Position numbers and translations under genes: made by a program. DNA of 64,000 bases from contig BGZK01001467.1 in NCBI GenBank assembly GCA_005406025.1, positions 62,001 to 126,000 of the forward strand. Direction: 5' to 3'. The notes under the pieces are model-generated. The model ran no database searches. It was not told where the DNA came from and saw nothing but the letters and a program-made list of their open reading frames with translations. The DNA is from Eumeta japonica. Its lineage: Eukaryota > Arthropoda > Insecta > Lepidoptera > Psychidae. Positions 36,003 to 47,345 of the stretch are shown here, piece after piece (positions within the stretch are counted from its first letter, which is position 1; every line of letters starts with the position of its first letter).

Positions 36003-36031
36003 AGCGGGCGGAGCCCCGGCAGCAAGCTAGT
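36003..36031 (+). repeat. Helitron-like 3' terminus ...GCAAGCTAG|T
   Basis: Reads GCGGGCGGAGCCCCGGC then AGCAAGCTAG followed by T. A GC-rich stem followed by CTAG at an A|T-type junction is the classic 3' end of a Helitron. The region before it (35080-36000) has degenerate GATTCCGA/TCTGATCCCG blocks seen in other such repeats here. No 5' end was fixed. Confidence 0.45.
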
Positions 36032-36066
36032 ATTTCTATATTTAGCTTACATATTAACGTATACTT

Positions 36067-36117
36067 AACGCGTATTTATGCGAGAGTATAATATACTCTC
36101 GCAAATATTATACGCTA
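36067..36117. repeat. Hairpin TGCGAGAGTAT / ATACTCTCGCA with extended arms
   Basis: Eleven-bp perfect inner arms at 36079-36089 and 36093-36103; the outer ACGCGTAT and ATACGC segments extend the pairing with mismatches. Confidence 0.8.
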
Positions 36118-38765
36118 TTTGGCAAAAAAAGCTGTCCTTCGATTAACAAATAATACAATGCCGGTATAGATTTGAATATTTACATATTTATCCTCATAGT
36201 TTACGAATGAGGGTTAATACAGAAAATTATGCAGGAATAGTTATGAAGAGAATCACGTGTACTACAAATTTTACATTGTTTATTCTAAAATAAAAAAATA
36301 AATAATAATATTAGTAACAAAAATAATAGAAGTCGTTTACTATCTTTTCCAAAAATATTTTAAATTTCAACTATTGAGCCTGAATGTTTAGTAAGTACAG
36401 GTTGATCGATTAGATACTCTTGACTTTTCACTTTAAAACGTCATCTAAAAGATTTGTTTATATTTGCATTTGCAATCGAAATTTTCCCTTAACTTAAATT
36501 TCCTTTCAAATAAGACAAATCACGAAGAATTTCATCACTTTATGGAGAAGAATTACGTACTAGAATCTCCAAACATCTTTTGTTATATTGATAGCAAAAG
36601 CGTATAATATTTATAACAATTATAGTATGTATCTTTTTGTAAAAATATTGTCTGTCATTTAAAACCAGTTTTTAATAGCATAATTCAAAACATGCTACAA
36701 GTATTTCCCTTTACAACCCAGAACGTACGCTAACATTTGTATGAACTCAATAAGTATTTTTTCTCTATAACAACATGACGGAATATAATAACAGAACCGA
36801 GAGAGTGTATTTAATATCTCTTGTGCATAAAAGTGAAATGGATTTACAAGTGGTAAAGCCACGCCGTTGTCAATTTGGCTGCAGCACGAAAATGGACTGG
36901 TTTGACGAGTGGACCGCACTCTGGTCGTATACAAACCTAAAGTAACAGCTCATGTTTTGCGCTTTGTCTAGTCTCTCCATTATCTCACTTCCCTGTATCA
37001 TTTGATTTCCCCCTCTAATAGCACATTTACTTTTGCACCAGATATCCTATTCGTAATCAAGAGACCGGCAACGCACTGGTGACTCTCCCAGGGCTGTGAG
37101 TGTTCGTGGGCGCTGACGACCACTTATTATCTGCTGGTTTGTAATCTCGTTCGTTTCTCGATAATGATGAAAAAAAAACCGAATCAAATTCGGTTGGTTC
37201 TTTCGAGAGATTTTTCGAAATAAATGAAATTCTTGTTGAAGAATTTTTAATATTCGATCATCTTTTGCTGAAAATACTACGTCGGATGTCATGAAACGTG
37301 TCAAGATCGAACAAAGTGTTGAAGAGATATCGTGGATGAAAATTAAAAACAAAACTTTTAAAATGTAGGTTTTTACTGTAAAACTTAAAACTTATTATAA
37401 CTTTATTTGTAATTTTGGAAAGCTCAAAAACACATAAAAGTTTATTGCTGTTTATATTGTTCAAAGAAGTTCAAAAGTAGCGAAAAGTTTCCGGGGTGGC
37501 CTGCGAGGACAACCGTTTTTCCAATTTTTTAGCTCGGATGCGAATTAGAATATTATTTTTCTTAATTATATTTTTGAGGTCAAGGAGCTCGTTTGTATTC
37601 TGACGTCTATAGGGTGTCGATGTTAATAATTATTTGCTTTGGAACTTGTAATATTTGCCTGTGATCATTAAACGACGATAACTTTTCGTCGATTTAATTC
37701 AAACAAAATAAAGCCTGTATTCTGTACCAAGCTAAGCTCTATTTACTCATGAAAACCGCATTCAATTTCGTTCAGCAATTCCAAAACAGACAGACAAACA
37801 AACAAACAGACAGACAAAAATTTGAAATTGGTATTTTCTCGTATATTACCGTCATGCTATTTCATTTCTAAATTTATAGTCTATTCCTATGACATAGAGA
37901 ACAGACTTTGCAACGGGGTGGACCGAGCGCGAAAAGTGCAGTATCCACCTCAAAATATTGTCATTATTTTTAATTGAAATGTTTAATGTCACGATGTGTG
38001 TTTTTCAAGTTCACTGTTTATTATAGTAGTTTTTACCATATTTGTGCTCTTTTTTATTTTACTACAAATAAACATTGATTTTGCGATTGCACATGCATGC
38101 TTAAATATCTTGGAATAATTTCTTACATAATTGATAAACACAACCGAATTATTATACATCACTCCCTCATAAAACGCGTATAGTTTAACGTCTGCTGGTA
38201 TGAACGATCACCGTCACCCAATCACTAAATGATAAGATATTATTAACATTAATATTACTTGATTTAAAAACATTGTTGCATTCAGACCTGGTCATAGTCA
38301 ACAGTGAACTATACAATTCATTGGGGTTCTTACTACTATTTCTAAGAACCCTATCCATGATTTATTCATAACGTAATAACTATGTCGCCCTTAAAATAAT
38401 GTGTGATATACATTCTTTAGCACTAACTTGAGGAAAATATTACTAAGAGAAGGTGTCGTTAAAAACGTGATTAACAACCGTACTGTTTAACAAATGAGAT
38501 TGGAGCGTCGACAATCATATACGTTGCGTGCGCGATGTAAAATATATTTAAATAAAATCGATGTTACATTTTTTTACAAGTTGCTCCTGAAATAAAAGTA
38601 TATATTTTAAATTGTGATTTAAAAGAAATGCCCATCAATGGGTAATACATCTAAAACATTTTGAAAATAAAATTGGTTACGAAATAGAATATTTAGGTAG
38701 TTAAGATTATAATAGTGACATCAATCATGAATGTGTACTTGGAATCGAAGAGTTTTTTCACTTTA
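36118..38765. other. AT-rich intergenic sequence, no supported gene
   Basis: Contains a CAGACAGACAAACAAACA simple repeat near 37787-37816 inside a probable dispersed repeat (ACCGCATTCAATTTCGTTCA upstream). No gene. Confidence 0.5.
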
Positions 38766-39238
38766 GATGGGTCAATCTGAAAGTCCTTAGAACATTAAAA
38801 ATTGCGCGAACTAGCAACATATTTTTATTATTATTGTTTTTCAAAAGAGTGTCCGTTGAGATGGATACATCGCTGCATTCGATGGAACCATTGAGGGAAA
38901 GCTTTGCTCATTCGCACTTGCGGGTCGCTGCGACACCCTTTTCATATCTAGCCACTGCTTTCTCGGAGTCTGTAAACCACTTTCTTTGAAGTTTATCATT
39001 TGTTTTAGGAAATAAATAAAAAAAGTATGGTGCGATGTCGGGGCTGTAAGGCGGGTGAGCCATTATTTCTATAGCTAACGTCCCCAAATTGTTAGTTTGT
39101 TTATTAAAGCTTATGTGGTGAAAGATTGTCATGATGAAGGACAATCCTACTGCGAGGTCGTTCTTCTCGAACTTTTTCCAAAACAATAAACAAACGATTA
39201 CTAGTGTACCAGTCTGCAGTCACTGTTTTTTATCTTCT

Positions 39239-39308
39239 AAAAATATTTATAATGACCGGTGATTCCGAAGAGGCCACTTCGGAATCACCAGTAATTATAA
39301 ATATTTTT
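39239..39308. repeat. 70-bp palindrome inserted in the mariner copy
   Basis: 32-bp arms with one mismatch (AAAAATATTTATAATGACC...GATTCCGAAG against its complement) around AGGCCA. It interrupts the transposase between the WYTSNR segment and the upstream part, so it postdates the mariner insertion or arose with its decay. Confidence 0.85.
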
Positions 39309-39333
39309 AAATTTATAATAAATAACATTATAA

Positions 39334-39399
39334 AGAACGAGGCGAAATGTCGAAAAAAAAAATGAGGTCACATTTTTTTTCTAAGTTTCGCCTCGTTCT
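39334..39399. repeat. Inverted repeat AGAACGAGGCGAAA / TTTCGCCTCGTTCT
   Basis: Fourteen-bp perfect arms about 38 bases apart. The right arm is part of the mariner coding sequence (minus-strand GERGET), so the left arm looks like an inverted duplication of it. Confidence 0.8.
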
Positions 39400-39657
39400 C
39401 CTTTAGTGGGCATCTCCTCGAAAGGAAACACATTCAGAGCAGACTGTCTTTTCGTTGCGGGATGGTAACAGTCAATTCGGCTTCCGTCACTTGTAACCAT
39501 GTCGTGTACAGTAATTGAGCCAGCACCAGCAAATCGTATCTACCGGGTACAAAGCTTCCTAAATGTTCGTGAAGGATTTTGTGTACTTGACTCACATCGA
39601 TGCTTAAACCTGTCTGAATTTGATGGTAGATTACTTTTTTGTGAGTTATTGTAATAA

Positions 39658-39936
39658 CTGAGTTATGTAAGTGGCATGCGAGGCATCCGGCTTCCATGCT
39701 GAGTCTTATGAACGTAGGTTCTGTTAATGATTTGAATTTTAAAATATAAGGTTAGTTGGGGCGAAAAACAAAATACAAGGAGTTAGGAAAAAGATTCGAT
39801 TGGGGCCTCGGCCCGGGTGCGCGGACCTCGATGACGATAAAAACGAGGGTTGTATGTGAGCAATATAATAGTGAATTTATATAGAAGACGTGAAAAGAGA
39901 ATTGAGAACCTAATTGAATAAATGTAGTCTTATCGT
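39658..39936 (+). repeat. Dispersed repeat R1, copy 1 (~280 bp)
   Basis: Begins CTGAGTTATGTAAGTGGCAT and ends near GAATAAATGTAGTCTTATCG. It matches 44822-45112 in the order GAGGCA, TCCGTGCTCAGTC-like, GAACGTRGGTTCT, TTTGAATT, AACGAG and AATAAA(T/C). The AATAAA near the end suggests a transcript 3' end or LTR fragment. It abuts the truncated mariner. Confidence 0.65.
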
Positions 39937-40006
39937 TGCTGAAATTTCAATTTCGATTTACTAAAGGGGGTACATACTCGTAGGGTTTTAGTACTTGCGA
40001 TCGAAA

Positions 40007-40070
40007 TGATAGTGTAACTCAGACGCAACCCAGATAGATATCTGGGTTACATCTGATTTACACTGTCATG
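40007..40070. repeat. Hairpin, ~30-bp arms (CAACCCAGATA / TATCTGGGTT)
   Basis: The left arm ATGATAGTGTAACTCAGACG...CCCAGATA pairs with TATCTGGGTTACATCTGATTT...CACTGTCAT with a few mismatches around a minimal loop. Confidence 0.8.
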
Positions 40071-40338
40071 AGCGCACCGCTGATGTTGTCTTTGGCCATC
40101 GTGGTAGAAGGACGTCTCTCACGCATATTGTCAGTCAGATTACTGCGACCACGTTTGAACTCATTAAACTAGAGTTACAAACAGTGGTAAAGGTTGGAAC
40201 TTCATCATAAAGACAATCAACATCTGTAATAACTCTTTTGGTCACTTGAACGGCAAGAAAAACGTAGAAAATCATTGTACGGACATTTTCTCGCGTTAAA
40301 TTCATGTTGACGTTAGGCAGGCATTTTCTTTTGCCGCT

Positions 40339-40397
40339 AATGTGTTAACAATTACAAATGAATACAGTCTTGGCTGTATTCATTTGTCATTACACAT
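40339..40397. repeat. Hairpin, ~27-bp arms (ACAAATGAATACAG / CTGTATTCATTTGT)
   Basis: Inner arms are perfect over 14 bp around TCTTGG. Outer AATGTGTTA and TACACATT pair with gaps. Confidence 0.85.
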
Positions 40398-40629
40398 TAG
40401 CCAGAATTAACTGCCAAAATGTTCTATTTTTGAATTTCATTATATATTTTTTATTTTACAGTTTTTAAGTGGCCAGTTTCAAAAAAAAGTAAGTGGCACT
40501 ATCTCTACTTATCTCTACTTATGGTAAAATCATCGAGTTCTTCATTTCTACTTTATACCTAATTTTCCGTCTGTGTATTCTAAGGTGTGTATTCTAAAAT
40601 ATTCATTTTAGACCAAGAGGCTTGTGCGC

Positions 40630-40860
40630 TGGCTAAGCGCGCGTTTGGGATCGCTAATTGCCGATGTCATCGCAACGATGATCGCGATCAGGACCAATAG
40701 TCAACGTGCTCTCCGAGACACGGGGCGAGTGATTTGATTTGACTTAAGTCAAAACTCATTGGTCAATTCTCCCGCAGTCGTGATTGGCTGGCGTTCCCGT
40801 CACCGCCGCTCCACCAAGTAACGTATTACATTTCTTAACCAATAATAATATATATTGTCA
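40630..40860 (+). repeat. Dispersed repeat R2, copy 1
   Basis: CGAGTGATTTGATTTGACTT (40726 on) followed by AAAACTCATTGGT is matched at 63147-63200 (GAGTGGTTTGATGGTTTGAC, AAGAACTCATCGGT). The flanks are CpG-rich with two inverted CCAAT boxes (CATTGGTC, GATTGGCTGG), so a promoter role for the repeat is conceivable. Confidence 0.5.
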
Positions 40861-43160
40861 AAGCTTTACATAATTTCTGCTAGAAATTATTCTTATTCTG
40901 CAACTTTGGTTAAGCTTGCTGTGGATATTACAAAAGTTCTGTACACCTGATGAAAGAATAGAATCTTCATTAGGTCATTCTCGTATCTATCTGTTTGTCT
41001 ATATTTTCGTCTGTTAGTCTCTTTCCTTCGAATTCATTGGACTGATAAAGTTATTAGTTGATACATATAGGGAGTTACGTGAACTAACTGCGATCGTATA
41101 TATAAACAGATTCTAATTTTAGGGGTTAATTTTGGAATTAACTTTGGAATTAAATAATTATATATATATTTATTATTTTAAAGCCATTTTTTAAAACATA
41201 GGTTCTCAAAGTGGTCCAGGTGGATCTCTAGGCGTCCACGGGAAAACAGATGAGGCCCACATAGGCGTGAAGAAAAATAAGGGTTCATAAGTAGTAAGTG
41301 GAGGTCCATGAAATTTTTTTAGTTTCGATAGTAAGGAATAAAAATGTTGACCTATCAACATAAGCAGATAATACATTTCTCAAAAAAATTAAGGAAACAA
41401 AAAGTAATTCTTTCTTGACATTTTTCGGTGAAATATGGTCGTGCTGAGGCCTTTCATTACTTTATAATTCTAACTTTCAGATTTTTATGCTATATCACTA
41501 AAATCTGACCCAAAAATAAAACTGAAATTTTTTTTGGGCCACACCACAGGATTGAAAAAAATAGTTTCAGTCCGGCTGACATATAGATCAGATAGCATAT
41601 TTATTTAGTATTAATTCCCTTTTTCTTAAAATTCCCCTTATTTTTTTATACATAGGGTATTCTAAGGTCAGTGACTGCTACTCGTAAATATCAAGCGTAT
41701 TCGATATTCAGTACAAAGTACGTTGAGACTTGCAAAGTGCCGCCCGCGCCCGCTCGCCCGGAATGTTTGTTTAGACGTGCAAAGGGACGAAGTACGACTC
41801 GTGCTGTGCTTGCAATCTTCACTAATATAAACACGAATGCCATGGACAAAACGTTGCTCATTTGTTTCTGGAATTTTCATAGTAAAAGTGTGAGTTAATC
41901 GTTGCCAGTGTTTGCCAGTGCTGGTAAAAGTACATACCTGCTTCTTTCTTATACATTTATTGATTTTATATTATAATCATATTATATTTGTTATATTTAC
42001 TTGTAGTAATAACTTATAAAACATAAATATTGACCGGAGCGATTATTTGAAACTTCTATAAAGAACAAAAAGCCAAGAAAGATTTAACTTTAGTGATTTT
42101 ATTAAAATAATATGTATTTTGCGACAGTGGCGATTCAGTAAAGAGAGATGTATGATTGGTTTGCATGTTTGTACATATTTTAGTGTCTTCGTAGGTGCTA
42201 ATGCTAAACGACAAAAATATTTGGATATGTATTAAAATGTAATAAATAAAAAAAAAATATTACATTAAAGAAGGTTCAGTCTTTTTTTGAAAACCTTTAT
42301 ATGGGTTTTAGCAGTTTATTCCTTTTAATAATTAAAAACAATTTTAACGCTGGATTTTAGTTTTTTTTTTGAAAAATTAATTCTTATTTCATATTAAAAT
42401 AGCCATATCCTATTAAAATCGCCCTTTGATTACTAAAACAAACATTTTTTTTTACAAATTACAAATGATACGAAAAATTGCTGCAAGTAACAACAAATAT
42501 CGATAGTACAGTGTTGATTATTTGAAAATTGGTTTCCTTCGATCAAAGGCAGACAAACGATTGCCCATATGCCTATCATGCAACAAAGTTTTGAGCAGTG
42601 GACTCTATGAAACCATCGAAGCTCGAAGATCATAAGACTGTGTCATCCTGATAAAATAGGTAAAGATTTGAAATACTTTTAATTATTAAAGGAAAAACAT
42701 GAAAAGAGACCCACTGTGGATAGTATGTTCGCATCAACGTCTCAAAGTAACGATGGTGGCTTGCGCGTATCTTACAATATATAATTGCTTATAGCGAAAT
42801 TTGCGAAACCGCACACCATGGGATAACAGTTAATTTTACCCCCTGTTGAAGAGGTTTTAAAAACTGTTGTGTATAAATCTCCATTTGACGCACTAAAAAG
42901 AATTCCTTTAGGTAACAACTAAGTACAAAGACGTATTCATGAAACGAGCTCTGATATTAAAAGCTTCTTATGTCTGCAAAGCACTCATTTGTCTATTCAA
43001 CTGGACGAGTCAACTTTACCTGATAAACAATTACTGGCATATGTTCGAAAACATCCATGAAGAGCTGCTATTCGAGAAAACTTTGAAGAGGGACACTAAA
43101 GGTGAATCAATATTTAATGTCCTGAATAATTTTTTTGTATAATATATGAAATTTTCGTAC
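40861..43160. other. AT-rich intergenic sequence, no supported gene
   Basis: Short frames only (for example 41668-41898 open on both strands). None recognised. Confidence 0.5.
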
Positions 43161-43203
43161 ATTTTTTGAATACCTTTTAAAGTCTAAAAGGTATTCAAAA
43201 AAT
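43161..43203. repeat. Perfect 19-bp-arm hairpin (ATTTTTTGAATACCTTTTA)
   Basis: Arms 43161-43179 and 43185-43203 are exact reverse complements around a 5-base loop. Confidence 0.92.
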
Positions 43204-44821
43204 ATAAGAAAATTGCTTGTCTCCAGAAATAGCTCATTCTAAATTTTAAGAAGTACTCAGTCTGAATTTTAAAAAAGAAAGACATATAGGACTTGTCTCA
43301 CAACCTAAAAGATAACCCTTAAGAAAATCCTTAGTATTTAAATTCCAATGGGAAACTCAACATAGAGATGAAGTAACGATGTATAAAATATATTGCTTGA
43401 TTTCACCGAACATCAATGTGATCATTTAAACTTTACAGTAAGAAATCCTCCCAGAAGTTCGGCGCGCATTTGGATGATTTTTTCACTGATTTCATTTGTA
43501 TTAAAAATTGTGATTTTCATTTAATTAAGTAAAATTTCCATTACTATTTTAAAACACAACAAAATGTTTTCAAATAAAATTAATTTTGGAAAATGAAGCA
43601 TTTATAAGATCACTTTGTTGTCCATTTTTCTGTCTATCTTAATAATTAAGATAAACATTTATTAATTAAAGAAAAATGTGTTCCGTAACTATAACTCTTA
43701 ATGCATATCTGTCTTCGCACCGATTGTATTGTAATTAATTACAGACTAACCCCTTAAAAACTGGAGTATAATATCTCATATTGTTTATAGGTGGATGGTT
43801 GTTTAAATAGTTATGGCACTTTGATGGGTTAGAATGTTCCAGATTACGATAAATGTTCGTTTACGTCAGACGTGATGTCATGTTTTTATGATTGATTTAC
43901 TATATTGTTATATTTTTTATAGACTCGCCGAGGGATCTAGAATTATATACATATCGGAATTCGAGCGCAGAGTCTTCTTTTGGCAACCTGTAAGTTCAGA
44001 AGTGTGATCAATTAAGTGTTAAAGTGCTTCTGTAGCGCATTTCAGTGTGTCATGTTATGTATTTCTGATTTTTTTTATATTTGCTTTTCATAATTTTTGA
44101 GTGTATTTATCCTATCTAAATTCTGAAGTCCTGAAAAGGATATATTGAAACGGAATTAATTTATGCGGACCATTATGTGATATGAATTTACTTTATACAA
44201 CACTACATTATTTTATGACTAAGTGTTTGGATTTAAAAGAAAAATTCAACGATCTTCTATATTATAATGTTACGACAACTGTACATTGTTCATTTAACTA
44301 CCTACCAAGTTTAAGCAATCAAACACAATGAAGTCTCTCTAAATTAATTGAGCCCCGAAATGAATACACGCAAAATACTTCACAGGAGAACTTATCGCGA
44401 ACAAACTTTCCTCGTGCTTGCTTTTACAAAACGATGGCGTATTTCGACTTCGTCAAGTATTCTTTACCGTTTTCTTTTGTAACAAGTGTACTTCAGAAAG
44501 TGAGTCAAGGCGATTATCTGGAAGTTGATAAATATTTTAGCAACTTTTAATTAAAGCGGCACGCGGAACTAGTTTCTTGACCGGAAACAAAACGTAGAGC
44601 AAACAAAGTTGTGTACGCACTGTAATTTGTATATAGAAAAATATTAAAAGACTGTTTTTCTTCTATCGAAGTTAAGAAAGAAATTAAAATAATATCGAAT
44701 TCGGGCAAATTGGTTCTAATGAGTGCTTCCAACTGATGTGTGTTACTTTGTTTATGAGTACTAGCGAAGTATAAACATAACTATTTTTTTATATTCCGAA
44801 AAACTGAATATATACTCTAGT
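43204..44821. other. AT-rich intergenic sequence, no supported gene
   Basis: A segment at 43993-44008 (AGTTCAGAAGTGTGATCA) resembles the sequence just after the candidate LTR at 31071, which hints at another retroelement fragment. Nothing coding was seen. Confidence 0.4.
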
Positions 44822-45112
44822 AGCTGAGAAAGGTGTAGGTGACACGTGAGGCACTCGTCCTCCGTGCTCAGTCACGTGAACGTGGGTTCTATTTGTGTTT
44901 GAATTCAGTTTCATGTAGAATGTAGAATTAGTAGACGAGAAACGAAAACAGTGAGAGATAGGAAAACGAGTTGACGAGGGCTCCCGCCCAAGAACAGAGG
45001 CCTCGATAGTAATAAAAAGTGGATTGTGAGTGTTTACCGTGTTAGATTGAGTACACACGAGGTTTATAAATAGAGAAATTGAAGAACTGATCAAATAAAC
45101 ATAGTTGTCTTT
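44822..45112 (+). repeat. Dispersed repeat R1, copy 2 (~290 bp)
   Basis: Second copy of the repeat at 39658-39936, same orientation. It carries GAGGCACTCGTCCTCCGTGC, GTCACGTGAACGTGGGTTCT and a terminal CAAATAAAC. Divergence suggests an old family. Confidence 0.65.
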
Positions 45113-45492
45113 CTACCATTTTTGTTTCAATATCCCGGTCACCTTGACGCTCACGAAGCGTACGGTCCGTTGCTACAATATTATGTAGTCATATATTATA
45201 AAATAAAACGTAACCCTGTCGGTCTGTTGGTGAGTTTATAGCTAAATGTTGGTCCTTACATAATTTCTTAATTACGACGGAAATAGCTTATCTGACCAGG
45301 TACACATTTGGTTAGAATGGACAACTTAGGGTACCGACACTAACTATTTTAATGTATTGTGTACGAAAAATAATAACGGGGTGCCGTGCGCTACGTGATA
45401 AAATGAGGGAGATTGAAGTCGGATATAGGATTAAATTTGAGGCTGTTTATGGGAGAGATGATTTTCATAAACATCAAAATATCCATCATGCA

Positions 45493-45521
45493 GGCGGGCG
45501 ACGCCGCGGGCGAAACTTAGT
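45493..45521 (+). repeat. Helitron-like repeat end (GCGGGCGACGCCGCGGGCGA)
   Basis: GC-rich stem followed by AACTTAG|T. It resembles the end at 36003-36031, but CTTAG replaces CTAG, so it is a degenerate or related end. Confidence 0.35.
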
Positions 45522-46433
45522 TAATATATATTTGTATATACGAGTATTAAATATTTACTATATAACGTGTTTTAGGTAAATCATATATTAATCACGATCC
45601 GTTGCCGAATTCAGTAGGCAGCTAATACAGCATGCGCATGCGATGTGGTGAGGTGGCAATACGGCGTAGATTGCTCGGCAAAGTCTAATTAGTTTGCTAA
45701 TAAGTATACACGCCATTCTTGAAAATTCTAATAATAAAGTTATTCATTTTTCTCCACTGTTACGTCCGCGTGAATAGGGAGTTATGTTCGAGATTTTGAT
45801 CTTTGTTATAGGTTTGAGTTTAAAACTGATTCTGATCTCATTACTAATCCGAATCTTAATTTTGTAGTCGAATCAATCCCTCTTTTTATTTCGGTCTCGC
45901 TCTCTCGCTTTGTCTCTCTCTTATCCTCATTCCGTATCTCTTTCTGCCTTTCGTTCGTCTATCTTAATTTAATTCTATCTATATTTCCGACAACATTCCG
46001 CTACAACAAAATACGCAAACAAAATAAAATAAACTTTTATTATTTTTGCAACATTGGCAAAATCTATAGGCGAAATATGTAAATCATATTTTATGCGGAG
46101 CTGTGTGTTGTCAGCATACTGTCGTTTATAAGTCAGTCAATTCATCATTTAGTAATAAGAAAATATATATATACACACACAGGAAACTGTACCTTCTATT
46201 TTATGCAATGCTGAGTTTTATCAATATTCTAATTTTAAAAACCGGTGATGGCGTTGTCGAGTTACAAGAGGTAGACTATAATAGCTCATATTTTATGTGT
46301 TTCTTTCATTCTTCAAATCGGTTTAACCACAGAGAAACAGACAGGCGTTTGTCTGCCTGTCTGTTTCCTAGCAACCTAAAACGATATTTTTGTTGTTTTA
46401 AATTTTTGTCTTTTTTATATAATATAAATATGT

Positions 46434-46437
<4 letters not shown>

Positions 46438-46474
<37 letters not shown>
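46438..46474. repeat. (AT)n microsatellite
   Basis: About 18 uninterrupted AT dinucleotides. Long frames that run through it on both strands are artefacts of its composition. Confidence 0.95.
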
Positions 46475-46481
<7 letters not shown>

Positions 46482-46850
46482 AAATTAATTCATTGACAAA
46501 ATCAGTGCATCGGTTTAGAAAAAATGCAACAGGCAGAAAAATAGACAGACAGACTTGTAAATAGACAGTCAGAATTATTTTTGTTTTATAACATTGACAT
46601 GGGTTAGGACACCTTGTGTCATTAATATTAATACAACAACATATACAAAGCGAAGATCCAAGTATAATATGAATAAATTGTAATAGTAATGGGCAGTAGA
46701 AAATTGGCAGCATTTTATAAGTTAATAATAAAACTTTATTAAATTACTAAATGAGCAAATTAACTTTCGTGCTTTAAGTGGACTGTATTTAAATTGTGTT
46801 AATCGAATAAAAATTAGTTTCTTTGTATATAAAGATTTAACCGCTCACTA

Positions 46851-47345
46851 TACGAGGGTTGAAAAGCCGACCTCGACGTGAAGATAGCAGCACTCGGTAA
46901 TAAAGCTAAAGAATGTAGTCGTCCATCATTTGACAAACTAAAGTTCCAGCCATTTTAGAGGTGTAGTTATTATTTGACAGTCGTTTGAGTGAGTCGATGC
47001 GAGTGTTTTGTGTGAAAAAAAAATGAAAGCTAGCTTCTTTATTTTTGTTTTGAAAGGCAATACGTCTAGGCAAATTAAACATTAGTTCGACTCTAGTATG
47101 GACTGTGCACCATTATTTACCACAGTGAAATTTCGGGCAGCTGAATTTAAACGACGTGAGAGCTTGGGAGACGATTAACGCTGGGACCTCCAAAAACTGC
47201 AGCTACTGACGATAACATCGCTAAAGTTCACCAAATGGTGCTAGATGACCGCTGAATTGAAGTGAGAGAGATAGCAGAGCTTATCAAAATGTCCAAAAAA
47301 TGTTTTTGTCGCATATTCAATCAAGATTTAGGCATTTTAGGATTT
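46851..47345 (+). pseudogene. Mariner-family transposase pseudogene, second lineage, 5' part
   Basis: Starts at a TA with ACGAGGGTTGAAAAG, like a mariner terminal repeat. The region from about 47025 reads in fragments of several frames: SFFIFVLKGNTSRQI, then TTVKFRAAEFKRRESLGDD, ATDDNIAKVHQMVLDD and REIAELIKMSKKCFCRI followed by FNQDLGI. These match the N-terminal DNA-binding half of mariner transposases (AEFKRG--SL-DDER, KVH-MVLDDRR, REIAEA--MSKERV). Stops and frame changes are frequent. The catalytic half is absent; homology fades after about 47345. The diverged sequence and opposite strand show it is not a copy of the mariner at 39 kb. Confidence 0.8.

Larger units (their letters stand above)
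38766..39655 (-). pseudogene. Mariner-family transposase pseudogene, broken
   Basis: A decayed DNA-transposon transposase read on the minus strand. The C-terminal part (39186-38908) contains MAHPPYSPDIAPYFFYLFPK, the diagnostic mariner segment that follows the catalytic Asp region. It is followed, after an in-frame stop and frame change, by WFHRMQRCIHLNGHSFEKQ. The N-terminal part (39697-39434) shows HQIQTGLSIDVSQVHKILHE, the helix-turn-helix end. A frame change then leads to SDGSRIDCYHPATKRQSA, which covers the first Asp motif. Two hairpins (39239-39308, 39334-39399) sit where the middle of the gene should be. The lower-coordinate end (GGGTCAATCTGAAAGTCC, near 38770) looks like a mariner terminal repeat. 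The other end is cut near 39655 by another repeat. Not functional. Confidence 0.85.

Noticed and set aside
40080..40340. Possible third mariner/Tc1 fragment between two hairpins
   Set aside because: Six-frame reading by eye gave no transposase motif.
46103..46713. Overlapping 153- and 135-residue frames on both strands
   Set aside because: Both run through the (AT)n microsatellite and have low-complexity Tyr/Ile runs with no domain.
47080..47092. B-box-like AGTTCGACTCT
   Set aside because: Lies in the decayed mariner coding sequence and has no A box.
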